From assembly GCA_937891725.1 (NCBI GenBank), contig CALAHL010000373.1, positions 1 through 13,822 of the forward strand: a stretch of DNA of 13,822 nt. Reading direction: 5' to 3'. This stretch comes from an uncultured Rhodospirillaceae bacterium (GTDB lineage Bacteria > Pseudomonadota > Alphaproteobacteria > Thalassobaculales > Thalassobaculaceae). The position numbers and the translations under genes were made by a program. The notes beneath the pieces were generated by a model, which worked only from the letters and a program-made list of their open reading frames with translations, made no database searches and was not told the DNA's origin. Positions 1 through 6,117 of this stretch are shown here, piece after piece; the stretch's first letter is position 1; each line of letters starts with the position of its first letter.

Positions 1-798
1 GTCCAGGGCGGTCACCGAGAAGGATTTGGACCGGACCGCCTGCGACAGATGGTCTGCCGCGTGGCGCTGCTCTTCCGACAGACTGCGTCCGGGCAGATCC
101 GGGTTCGGTGCGCCGAACGGCGAGGGCGGGGCGAGCGCATGGGTCTCGATCATCCCGGCGTCGGCCATGGCCTTGAGCACCGCCGGCCCGACTCCGGCCT
201 CCCGCGCCAGATCGCGCGGCTCCAGCCCCGGACCCTCGGTCAGCACGGTCAGAACCCGCCGCCGGGCCGGCGTCAGCCGGGCACAATGCTCCCAGGCCTC
301 CTCCGGGGCCGCGACATGCAACAGCACAGGCGTCGAAGGCTCCAGGGCCGCAGGCACGCTGATCGCCATCCGGGCGACAGAGCCGCGCGCCGACAGGGTC
401 CAGGCGGCGGTCCAATCGACCAGACGCAGGACGGCATCGGGAACCGGCGGGGTCGCGAATCGGCGAACGACCGCTTTCAGCCGCTCCTCGGCGATCGGCT
501 CCGCCTCCAGCCCACCCGGCCCCAGCACGATTCCCGGCACCCGGCGCTTACCCAGCGGCACCTCGACCACATCGCCCCGCGCAAGCCCCCAGTCCGGGTC
601 GGCCTTATAGTCGTAGGCGCCGCCGCTCGCACCGGGCAGGGGCAACGGCAACAGCACCGAGACGCGATCGAACGGCGCGTCCAAAAGGAAGAGATCATCG
701 ACCACAGGCGTGTTCGGCCCTTTCGGTTTGTTCAGTCGCCCAGCATGTCGGGGCCGGAGCACCCGGTCTATCTTCACGGCATTCCGGATCCTAACCAT
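1..798 (-). CDS. priA: Primosomal protein N' (PriA helicase), N-terminal part, cut by window edge
   Basis: PriA is the DNA helicase that recognises stalled or repaired forks and restarts replication by loading the primosome. Only the first 266 codons are present. Visible features in order are a basic N-terminal stretch of about 45 residues, then VLLPLPLPG followed by a YDY, the usual opening of the 3'-end DNA-binding domain. Next come GDVVEVPLGKRRVPGIV, a winged-helix-like middle section (residues about 175-230), and the SLSEEQRHAADHL segment that normally precedes the Walker A of the helicase core, which lies outside the window. The ATG at 796-798 was chosen because an AGGAGG precedes it, although the 11-base spacing is long. 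A GTG at 703-705 (MVDDLFLL...) would remove most of the extra N-terminus and is a real alternative. The gene is divergent from the transaldolase gene across 236 bases. Family assignment is firm; the exact start is not. Confidence 0.9.
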   Translation of the reverse strand, partial: MVRIRNAVKIDRVLRPRHAGRLNKPKGPNTPVVDDLFLLDAPFDRVSVLLPLPLPGASGGAYDYKADPDWGLARGDVVEVPLGKRRVPGIVLGPGGLEAEPIAEERLKAVVRRFATPPVPDAVLRLVDWTAAWTLSARGSVARMAISVPAALEPSTPVLLHVAAPEEAWEHCARLTPARRRVLTVLTEGPGLEPRDLAREAGVGPAVLKAMADAGMIETHALAPPSPFGAPNPDLPGRSLSEEQRHAADHLSQAVRSKSFSVTALD

Positions 799-1034
799 CT
801 CGACCGTCGCCTCCTATGACGCGGCCTTGCGGGTATATTTCCGATCGAAACCGGCGTCCTCCACACAGATCGGGTGGTGAGCGTCACAGGCTTGGGGTAG
901 ACTCTGCCACGTGATTCGCATACCCCGGCGCCGGAAGCGGGCGGCTCGGTCGAGGCCACCGTCTTCGTCGTCCATCAACCTGCAACAGCGCCCGTGCAGG
1001 CGCGCTGATCCTAGAGCGGAGCCGTCGAGACACC
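799..1034. other. Divergent intergenic region between priA and the transaldolase gene
   Basis: These 236 bases must hold the outward promoters of both priA and the transaldolase operon. AT-rich spots resembling -10 boxes are seen at 834-839 (TATATT on plus, with TATACC on minus overlapping it) and at 898-903 (TAGACT), but none has a convincing -35 partner at 16-18 bases. A small inverted repeat, GCGCC at 988-992 and GGCGC at 999-1003, lies about 30 bases before the transaldolase start. The open frames crossing this region read into neighbouring genes in other frames and do not look like proteins. Confidence 0.5.
810..815 (-). promoter_or_regulatory. Shine-Dalgarno sequence of priA
   Basis: On the minus strand this reads AGGAGG, a perfect match to the anti-Shine-Dalgarno core. 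It lies 11 bases before the ATG at 798 and directly follows an in-frame TAG stop, so that ATG is the first possible start of this frame. The spacing is longer than usual, which leaves the start open to question. Confidence 0.5.
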
Positions 1035-1688
1035 ATGAAGTTCTTTATCGATACAGCCGATGTCGGAGAAATTCGCGAATTGGCACAGACCGGCATGGTC
1101 GACGGGGTCACCACCAATCCGTCGCTGATCGCCAAGTCGGGCCGACCGATGGCCGAGGTGATCAAGGAAATTTGCGTCGTGGTTGACGGTCCGGTCTCAG
1201 CCGAGGTCACCGCGACCGATTTCGAGACCATGCTGAAGGAAGGCCACTACCTCGCAGGCATCGCCTCCAATGTCGCGGTCAAGGTGCCGCTGACGGTCGA
1301 CGGCCTGAAGACCTGCAAGGCGCTGTCCGACGAAGGCACGCAGGTGAACGTCACCCTGTGCTTCTCGGCGGCACAGGCGCTGCTGGCGGCCAAGGCCGGC
1401 GCCACCTTCGTCTCGCCGTTCGTCGGACGACTGGACGATATCGGGGCCGACGGCATGGAACTGATCGAGGACATCGTTCAGATCTACGGGGTCTACGATT
1501 TCCCGACCGAGGTTCTGGTGGCTTCGGTCCGGGGACCCAATCATGTGGTACAGGCCGCCAAGATGGGCGCGGGCGTCGCGACCCTGCCGCCGGCGGTGCT
1601 GCGTCAGATGTACAATCACCCGCTGACGGACAAGGGTTTGGCCGCGTTCCTGGCCGATTGGAAGAAGACCGGTCAGTCGATCCTGTAG
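1035..1688 (+). CDS. tal: Transaldolase, small TalC/Fsa-type
   Basis: This 217-residue protein belongs to the short single-domain TIM-barrel transaldolase / fructose-6-phosphate aldolase family, which typically has about 215-220 residues. It would transfer a dihydroxyacetone unit from fructose 6-phosphate or sedoheptulose 7-phosphate in the non-oxidative pentose phosphate pathway in the cytoplasm. Visible active-site residues are D6, T26 and N28 (GVTTNPS), the Schiff-base lysine K83 in NVAVKVPLT, T107, R132 and S164. E57 (SAEVTAT) and F129 (SPFVGRLDD) stand where E. coli FsaA has Q59 and Y131. Glu and Phe there are the transaldolase state, so transaldolase activity is inferred rather than free dihydroxyacetone aldolase activity. 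The ATG follows a modest GCGGAG about 14 bases upstream. It is the first gene of a plus-strand group; DUF484 begins 41 bases after its stop. Confidence 0.93.
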   Translation: MKFFIDTADVGEIRELAQTGMVDGVTTNPSLIAKSGRPMAEVIKEICVVVDGPVSAEVTATDFETMLKEGHYLAGIASNVAVKVPLTVDGLKTCKALSDEGTQVNVTLCFSAAQALLAAKAGATFVSPFVGRLDDIGADGMELIEDIVQIYGVYDFPTEVLVASVRGPNHVVQAAKMGAGVATLPPAVLRQMYNHPLTDKGLAAFLADWKKTGQSIL

Positions 1689-1729
1689 GGCTTGCGAGGA
1701 CGACGGAAAGGCGTGGGAAGAGAGGACGC

Positions 1730-2464
1730 ATGACGGATAAAGGCCCGGTCACACGCTCTCAAGGGAGCAAGTCGACACCCTCTCTGCAGGATCTCACTGC
1801 GGAACGGGTGGCCGAGTATCTGCGGGCCCATCCCGATTTCCTGATCGCCCACCCCGACCTCCTGGAGGTGCTCGACACGCCGGAGCAGGCCGGCGGCAAC
1901 GTGGTCGATTTCCAGCACGCCATGGTCCAGCGCCTGCGGGACGAGACCCAGAAACTCCGGTCCGCCCAGGACTATCTGGTGACCAACGCCCGCGCCAATC
2001 AGACGATCCAGTCTCGGGTCCATGATTCGGTGCTGGCGATCCTGCGGGCCTCCAGTTTCGAGACCATGGTCCAGACCGTCACCACGGATCTGGCCATCAT
2101 CCTGGACGTGGATGCGGTGACGATCGGGGTCGAGGCCGGCGATGTGCCGATTCCGAAGGCCTATGCCGCCGGGATCCGTGCGCTGCCCCAGGGCGCCGTC
2201 GACGGCATTCTCGGGCCGAACCGGGACGTCATGCTGATGGCACAGATCACCGGCGACCCGCGTCTGTTCGGCGCCGCCTCCGGACTGGTCCGCAGTCAGG
2301 CGCTGACCCGGTTGCGGGCGTCCAGCCAGGCGCCGGTCGGTCTGCTGGCGCTCGGCTCCCGCAAGGAAGACGGGTTCGCGCCCGGCCAGGGCACCGAGCT
2401 GCTCGGCTTTCTCGCCCGCGCGCTCGAGACGATGATCCGGCAATGGCTGCACCTGCCCAGGTGA
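1730..2464 (+). CDS. DUF484 family protein
   Basis: This 244-residue protein is recognised as DUF484 by its two linked motifs near the N-terminus, HPDFLIAHPDLLEVL (residues 34-48), and by a C-terminal GAF-like half ending in PVGLLALGSRKEDGFAPGQG (202-221) and a helix with FLARALETMI. A likely coiled-coil helix with MVQRLRDETQKLRSAQ lies at about 65-80. The molecular function of the family is unknown. It is soluble, with no signal peptide or membrane helix. DUF484 commonly sits directly before xerC, also in gammaproteobacteria (dapF-DUF484-xerC), so a link to chromosome-dimer resolution or cell-cycle control is often suspected but unproven. The start at 1730 is preceded by AGAGG four bases upstream. 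Its end overlaps the start region of xerC, which suggests translational coupling. Confidence 0.88.
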   Translation: MTDKGPVTRSQGSKSTPSLQDLTAERVAEYLRAHPDFLIAHPDLLEVLDTPEQAGGNVVDFQHAMVQRLRDETQKLRSAQDYLVTNARANQTIQSRVHDSVLAILRASSFETMVQTVTTDLAIILDVDAVTIGVEAGDVPIPKAYAAGIRALPQGAVDGILGPNRDVMLMAQITGDPRLFGAASGLVRSQALTRLRASSQAPVGLLALGSRKEDGFAPGQGTELLGFLARALETMIRQWLHLPR

Positions 2465-3429
2465 CCGACCGCGCGGCCGAGCGCGCCCTAGTCGAAAGCC
2501 TGTTCCCCGGCGCCGCCCCGCAACTGGCGGCCGAGATCGACGACTGGCGGGATTGGCTCCGCTCTGAGCGCCGAGTGTCGCCCCATACCCTGGACGCCTA
2601 TTCCCGTGACCTGGGCGGATTCGTCGCCTTCCTCTCCGAACATTTGGGCGGACGGCCCGATATCCGGGCGCTCGGCCGCCTCAAGCCCGCCGATTTCCGG
2701 GCCTGGCTGGCCTGGAGGATGGCAGAGGACTACCACAAGAGCTCGACCGCCCGTGCCCTGTCGGTGGTGCGCGGCTTCTACAGGTTCCTGGACAAACGAG
2801 ACCGGGTCACCTCGGCCGCGATCGGCGTGGTGCGGGGCCCCAAGGTCCCCCGCTCCCTGCCGCGCGCCATGTCGGCGGGCGAGGCGATCGACGCGCTGGA
2901 GGGGATCGGCGAGGTTACGGTCGAGGATTGGGTCGGCAAGCGGGACGCCGCCGTCCTGGCCCTGCTGTACGGCTGCGGGCTGCGGATCGGGGAGGCTCTC
3001 GGTCTCAACCACCGGGACGCCCCCACCGGCGACAGCCTGACCGTGACCGGCAAGGGCAACAAGACGCGCATGGTTCCCGTCCTGCCGGTCGTCCGGACGG
3101 CGGTGCAGACCTATCTGAAGGCGGTCCCCCATCGGCTTGAGCCGGACGGACCGCTGTTCGTCGGCATCCGTGGCGGCCGGCTGTCGCCGCGCCGGGTTCA
3201 GGAGGCGATGGCGCTGATGCGCGGCTGGCTCGGCCTGCCGGAAAGTGCCACCCCGCACGCGCTGCGGCATTCCTTCGCGACCCATCTGCTGGCCGGCGGC
3301 GGCGATCTGCGGGCGATCCAGGAGCTGCTGGGTCACGCCTCGCTGTCGACGACCCAGCGCTACACCGATGTGGATGCCGCCCGCCTGCTCGACATTCACC
3401 GGGCCGCCCACCCCAGAGACCGACATTAA
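2443..3429 (+). CDS. xerC: Tyrosine recombinase XerC
   Basis: XerC acts with XerD at dif sites to resolve chromosome dimers before cell division. This protein of up to 328 residues has an N-terminal SAM-like core-binding domain (about 30-120: WLRSERRVSPHTLDAYSRDL) and a C-terminal catalytic domain. All catalytic residues are visible: R181 (GCGLRIGEAL), K204 (TGKGNKTR), H272 and R275 (PHALRHSFATH), H298 (LGHASLSTTQRYT) and the nucleophile Y307. Naming it XerC rather than XerD or a phage integrase rests on its place behind DUF484 and the absence of mobile-element genes. The ATG at 2443 gives a 22-base overlap with DUF484. A GTG at 2461 would give the classic 4-base GTGA overlap and a 322-residue protein with all domains intact. 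Neither has a strong Shine-Dalgarno sequence, so the start is undecided. Confidence 0.93.
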   Translation: MAAPAQVTDRAAERALVESLFPGAAPQLAAEIDDWRDWLRSERRVSPHTLDAYSRDLGGFVAFLSEHLGGRPDIRALGRLKPADFRAWLAWRMAEDYHKSSTARALSVVRGFYRFLDKRDRVTSAAIGVVRGPKVPRSLPRAMSAGEAIDALEGIGEVTVEDWVGKRDAAVLALLYGCGLRIGEALGLNHRDAPTGDSLTVTGKGNKTRMVPVLPVVRTAVQTYLKAVPHRLEPDGPLFVGIRGGRLSPRRVQEAMALMRGWLGLPESATPHALRHSFATHLLAGGGDLRAIQELLGHASLSTTQRYTDVDAARLLDIHRAAHPRDRH

Positions 3430-3432
3430 GCC

Positions 3433-3942
3433 GTGGCAGGCGGCGCCGTGTTCATCGACCCGCAGATCCAGCGCGTTGCCGATGTGGTTGAGGCGATCGG
3501 CCTTTGGGTCCGGCCAGGTCCGGTACCGGACGGTGGCACGCTGTTGGCCGGACTTCGGGTCGAGCGTGGCGGGATCATCGTGGATGAGACCAAATCTCCC
3601 CATCCCGGCGATCTGCTTCATGAGGCCGCTCACCTGGCAGTGATGCCACCCCAGGATCGGGATACCGTCTGCGGTACGCTTCCGGCGGACGGCGGGTTGG
3701 AGATGGCCGCACTGGCTTGGTCCTATGCGATGGCGGTGCGGTTCGAACTGCCGTTGGACATGGTGTTTCACGACGCCTTCACCGCCGGCGGACCCTGGCT
3801 GCGCGAGCTGTTCGGCACGGGCCAATCAACCGGCGTGCCGCTGTTGCAGCTCTGGGATATGTGCCGCTTGGAGGGCGCGCCTCCGGGTTTCGAACATCTG
3901 CCGGTGTTCCCCGAAATGGCCAAATGGTTACGCCCGGCGTGA
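3433..3942 (+). CDS. Uncharacterised protein with HExxH metallopeptidase-like motif
   Basis: I do not recognise a named family for this 169-residue protein. It starts with GTG only three bases after the xerC stop, so it is probably co-translated with xerC. The key feature is GDLLHEAAHLAV, with H63, E64 and H67 forming an HExxH zinc motif. A possible third ligand, E90, lies in GLEMAALAWSYAM, a helix with the E-x-x-A-x-x-x-A pattern seen in gluzincin-type peptidases such as ImmA/IrrE. The preceding GGIIVDETKSPHPGDL looks like a strand and turn leading into the active helix. There is no signal peptide or membrane helix, so it would be cytoplasmic. A zinc protease or a protein that has kept only the fold are both possible; substrate and role are unknown. 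Confidence 0.75.
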   Translation: MAGGAVFIDPQIQRVADVVEAIGLWVRPGPVPDGGTLLAGLRVERGGIIVDETKSPHPGDLLHEAAHLAVMPPQDRDTVCGTLPADGGLEMAALAWSYAMAVRFELPLDMVFHDAFTAGGPWLRELFGTGQSTGVPLLQLWDMCRLEGAPPGFEHLPVFPEMAKWLRPA

Positions 3943-4042
3943 GATCTGCCAAGGCTGCCAATTCTTCGGTCTGGCCCGAAGCATCCCCCATCCGTCCGGG
4001 CTATGATGGGCAGGTTGGACACGCGCCAAACCGATACGCGAC

Positions 4043-4048
4043 AGGAGG
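4043..4048 (+). promoter_or_regulatory. Shine-Dalgarno sequence fixing the ArsR-type regulator start
   Basis: AGGAGG is followed after five bases by the ATG at 4054. This favours 4054 over the in-frame ATG at 4003, which lacks such a site and would add 17 residues that do not resemble an ArsR N-terminus. Confidence 0.75.
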
Positions 4049-4053
4049 CAGGG

Positions 4054-4755
4054 ATGAGCACGGTGAACCGTTTGGCCGAGATCGGCACGCTGGTCGGAGA
4101 CCCGACCCGCGCGGCCATGCTGGAGGCGCTGATGGACGGGCGCGCGCTGACCGCCTCCGAGTTGGCTCGGGCCGCCGGGGTCACGGCGCAGACCGCGAGC
4201 GGCCATCTGTCGCAACTCGCAACGGCAGGCTTGCTGTCGGTCGAGAAACAGGGCCGTCACCGCTATCACCGGCTGGCCGGATCGGAGGTGGCGCGGCTTC
4301 TGGAAAGCCTGATGGAATGGACTGCCGGAGCCGAACCCAAAATGGCGCGGGCGATCGCCACCGGCCCGCGCAACGCCGCCATGCGCCGGGCCCGCACCTG
4401 CTACGACCATCTGGCGGGGCAATTGGGTGTGGCGATCAGCGACGCTCTGATCGCGCGGAATATCGTGATCTTCAGCGACGAGGGCGGGCTGCTGTCGCCG
4501 GACGGATCGGACGCCTTGCGGGAGATGGGTCTGAGGCTTCCCGCCACCAAGCTGAAGGGCACCCGGCCGCTCTGCCGCCCCTGCCTCGATTGGAGCGAGC
4601 GCCGCCCCCACATCGCCGGCGTGCTGGGCGCCACCATCGCCAGCCACGCCTTCGATGCGGGCTGGATCCGCCGCCTCGACGGCTCCCGCGCGGTCACGGT
4701 CACACGGACCGGCGAGGCGGAGTTGAAGCGGCTGTTCGGGGTTGGCGCTCTCTAA
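4054..4755 (+). CDS. ArsR-family transcriptional regulator with cysteine-bearing C-terminal domain
   Basis: This 233-residue DNA-binding protein has an N-terminal winged helix-turn-helix. GDPTRAAMLEALMDG (15-29), LTASELARAAGVTAQTAS (32-49) and HLSQLATAGLLSVEKQGRHR (51-70) form helices and wing typical of ArsR repressors. It is about twice the length of a minimal ArsR protein. The extra C-terminal domain (about 105-233) contains RTCYDHLAG with C116 and RPLCRPCLDWSERRPH with a CxxC (C174, C177) and H186. Such residues could bind a metal or sense oxidation, but the ligand cannot be read from the sequence. Repressors of this class usually act on their own promoter and a neighbour. The nearest candidates are the upstream HExxH gene and the convergent oxidoreductase, with no direct evidence for either. 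The start at 4054 is set by an AGGAGG. Confidence 0.87.
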   Translation: MSTVNRLAEIGTLVGDPTRAAMLEALMDGRALTASELARAAGVTAQTASGHLSQLATAGLLSVEKQGRHRYHRLAGSEVARLLESLMEWTAGAEPKMARAIATGPRNAAMRRARTCYDHLAGQLGVAISDALIARNIVIFSDEGGLLSPDGSDALREMGLRLPATKLKGTRPLCRPCLDWSERRPHIAGVLGATIASHAFDAGWIRRLDGSRAVTVTRTGEAELKRLFGVGAL

Positions 4756-4761
4756 ACGGCT

Positions 4762-5964
4762 TCACACAACATTCCGCTCCTTCACCGCAGCACCGGTCGC
4801 GATCCGCTCCAGCCCGAATCGGGTGAGGTCGATCGTCCGATAGGCGCCTGCGGTGATCAGCTCCATCACCGCCCGGCCGGCGCTCGGAGCCTGTTGCAGG
4901 CCGTGACCGCTGAAGCCGGTTGCCACAATCATACCCTCGACCTCGGGATGCCGACCGATCAGGGCATTCTGGTCCAGGCTGTTGTAGTCGTACCAGCCGG
5001 CCCAGGCACCGGTCGGCTTGATCGCCTCGAAGGCCGGGACCCGATGCGCGAGGGCGGGCCAGACGATCTCCTCGAACATCGGCCAGTCGACCTGGTCGTC
5101 CCAGGTTTCGGGATCCTCGTCTTCCGGCGGAGAGACGCCGCAGATGAAACCGGCCCCCTCGGGCCGCACGAAGACGCCGCTCGGATCGATGGTGAGCGGG
5201 CCGAGGCGGCTCGGCTCATCCGGCCATAGGGGGGTCCGACAGCTGATGACGAAAATCGAGCGTTTGCGCGGTCCGACCGGGATATCGACCCCGGCCAGGC
5301 GCCCCACCGCGCCCGAATGCGGCCCCGCCGCGACCACAACGGTGCCGGCGGAGATCGCGCGCCCGTCGGACAGGCGAACCCCTGTGGCGCGGCCACCCGC
5401 ACGGTCGATCCCCACCACCTCCGCATCGAGATAGTCCGCCCCCAGATCCCGCGCCTTGCGCTTGAACGCCTGCAGCAGCGCGTTCGGATCGATCCAGCCC
5501 TCGCCGCGCTCGCCGAAGGCACCGGCCGACAGATCCTCGGTGTTCAGCCACGGAAACCGCCGGGCCAGGTCGTCCGGCTCGCACCAGGCGATGGCCGCCC
5601 CGCATTGCGTCTGCAGCGCGTGGTTCTCGGCCAGTATGTCGCGGCCGGTCGCTCCCGCCAGGAACAGATATCCCGCCTCCCGAAAGGTCAGATCCGGACG
5701 CTCGTCCGCCACCGCCAGAAGATCCGGGGCCTGGCGCAGAAAGTCCTGGGCGTGCAGGCCGATCTCGATGTTCTCGCGGATCGAGAACTGCTGACGGATG
5801 CCGCCGGCCGACAATGGAGTAGATGCGCGGGCATAGGTCCGATCCCGCTCCACCACCACCACACGCCCGTCGAAGTCCGGGCTCGCGCCCAGCCAGTACG
5901 CGATCGACGAGCCGATCACCCCGCCCCCCACGATTACGATATCGGCCGTCTCCTGCTTCGCCAT
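4762..5964 (-). CDS. FAD-dependent oxidoreductase, FOXRED1-like (DAO family)
   Basis: This 400-residue flavoprotein belongs to the D-amino-acid-oxidase-like amine oxidoreductases. The N-terminus has the dinucleotide fold ADIVIVGGGVIGSSIAYWL (residues 7-25), with the ribose-binding acid E39 at the end of the second strand (VVVVERD). LSAGGIRQQFS (51-61), GWYDYNSLDQNALIG (323-337) and ATGFSGHGLQQAP (348-360) closely match, from memory, the eukaryotic complex I assembly factor FOXRED1 and its bacterial relatives. The related enzymes sarcosine and dimethylglycine dehydrogenase oxidise N-methylated amino acids, so oxidation of an amine substrate is likely, but the substrate is unknown. There is no signal peptide. 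The ATG at 5964 has GGGGAG seven bases upstream; a TTG five codons earlier is less likely. The gene is divergent from glnD and convergent with the ArsR gene, with six bases between stops. Confidence 0.9.
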   Translation of the reverse strand: MAKQETADIVIVGGGVIGSSIAYWLGASPDFDGRVVVVERDRTYARASTPLSAGGIRQQFSIRENIEIGLHAQDFLRQAPDLLAVADERPDLTFREAGYLFLAGATGRDILAENHALQTQCGAAIAWCEPDDLARRFPWLNTEDLSAGAFGERGEGWIDPNALLQAFKRKARDLGADYLDAEVVGIDRAGGRATGVRLSDGRAISAGTVVVAAGPHSGAVGRLAGVDIPVGPRKRSIFVISCRTPLWPDEPSRLGPLTIDPSGVFVRPEGAGFICGVSPPEDEDPETWDDQVDWPMFEEIVWPALAHRVPAFEAIKPTGAWAGWYDYNSLDQNALIGRHPEVEGMIVATGFSGHGLQQAPSAGRAVMELITAGAYRTIDLTRFGLERIATGAAVKERNVV

Positions 5965-5971
5965 CCGATAT

Positions 5972-5977
5972 CTCCCC
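5972..5977 (-). promoter_or_regulatory. Shine-Dalgarno sequence of the FAD oxidoreductase gene
   Basis: GGGGAG on the minus strand lies seven bases before the ATG at 5964. It falls inside the longer reading that would start at the TTG of 5979, so it argues for the shorter protein beginning MAKQETADIV. Confidence 0.6.
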
Positions 5978-6086
5978 AATTCCTGTCAACGTTTGTCCTG
6001 TCCGCGCCCACGGTAATTGGACGGTGCAAATCCGCAAGCGGTGGCGGGACGGGCGACTCCGTTTTATGTTGAGCGCGCACTATGTT

Positions 6087-6102
6087 GGTGGGTGCGCCCA
6101 CC
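6087..6102 (+). other. GC-rich hairpin/palindrome just before the glnD ribosome-binding site
   Basis: GGTGGG (6087-6092) and CCCACC (6097-6102) are perfectly complementary around a TGCG loop. They end three bases before the glnD Shine-Dalgarno sequence AAGGAG at 6106-6111, which is six bases from the ATG. The element could be an RNA hairpin that affects initiation or a 16-base operator. No T-run follows, so it is not an intrinsic terminator. Confidence 0.45.
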
Positions 6103-6117
6103 TGAAAGGAGTCCGGC

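Noticed and set aside
49..819. 256-codon open frame on the plus strand opposite priA
   Set aside because: The minus strand encodes clear PriA sequence over the whole stretch; the plus frame gives Arg/Gly/Pro-rich sequence without motifs.
2443..3429. Tyrosine recombinase considered as a mobile-element integrase
   Set aside because: It follows DUF484 as chromosomal xerC does, and there are no attachment-site repeats, tRNA genes or phage genes nearby.
2488..3825. 445-codon open frame on the minus strand opposite xerC and the HExxH gene
   Set aside because: It spans two real plus-strand genes, has no recognisable domain, and its composition is typical of an antisense shadow in high-GC DNA.
3964..3981. 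Inverted repeat CTTCGG...CCGAAG considered as a terminator after the HExxH gene
   Set aside because: The six-pair stem is weak and is followed by C-rich sequence, not a T-run, so it does not meet the pattern of an intrinsic terminator.
4002..4007. TATGAT considered as the -10 box of the ArsR-type gene
   Set aside because: The position is reasonable but no -35-like sequence lies 16-18 bases upstream, so it is too weak to list as a promoter.
5984..5989. TTGACA on the minus strand considered as the -35 box of the FAD oxidoreductase gene
   Set aside because: A -10 box at normal spacing would fall at or inside the start codon and no TATAAT-like sequence is there.
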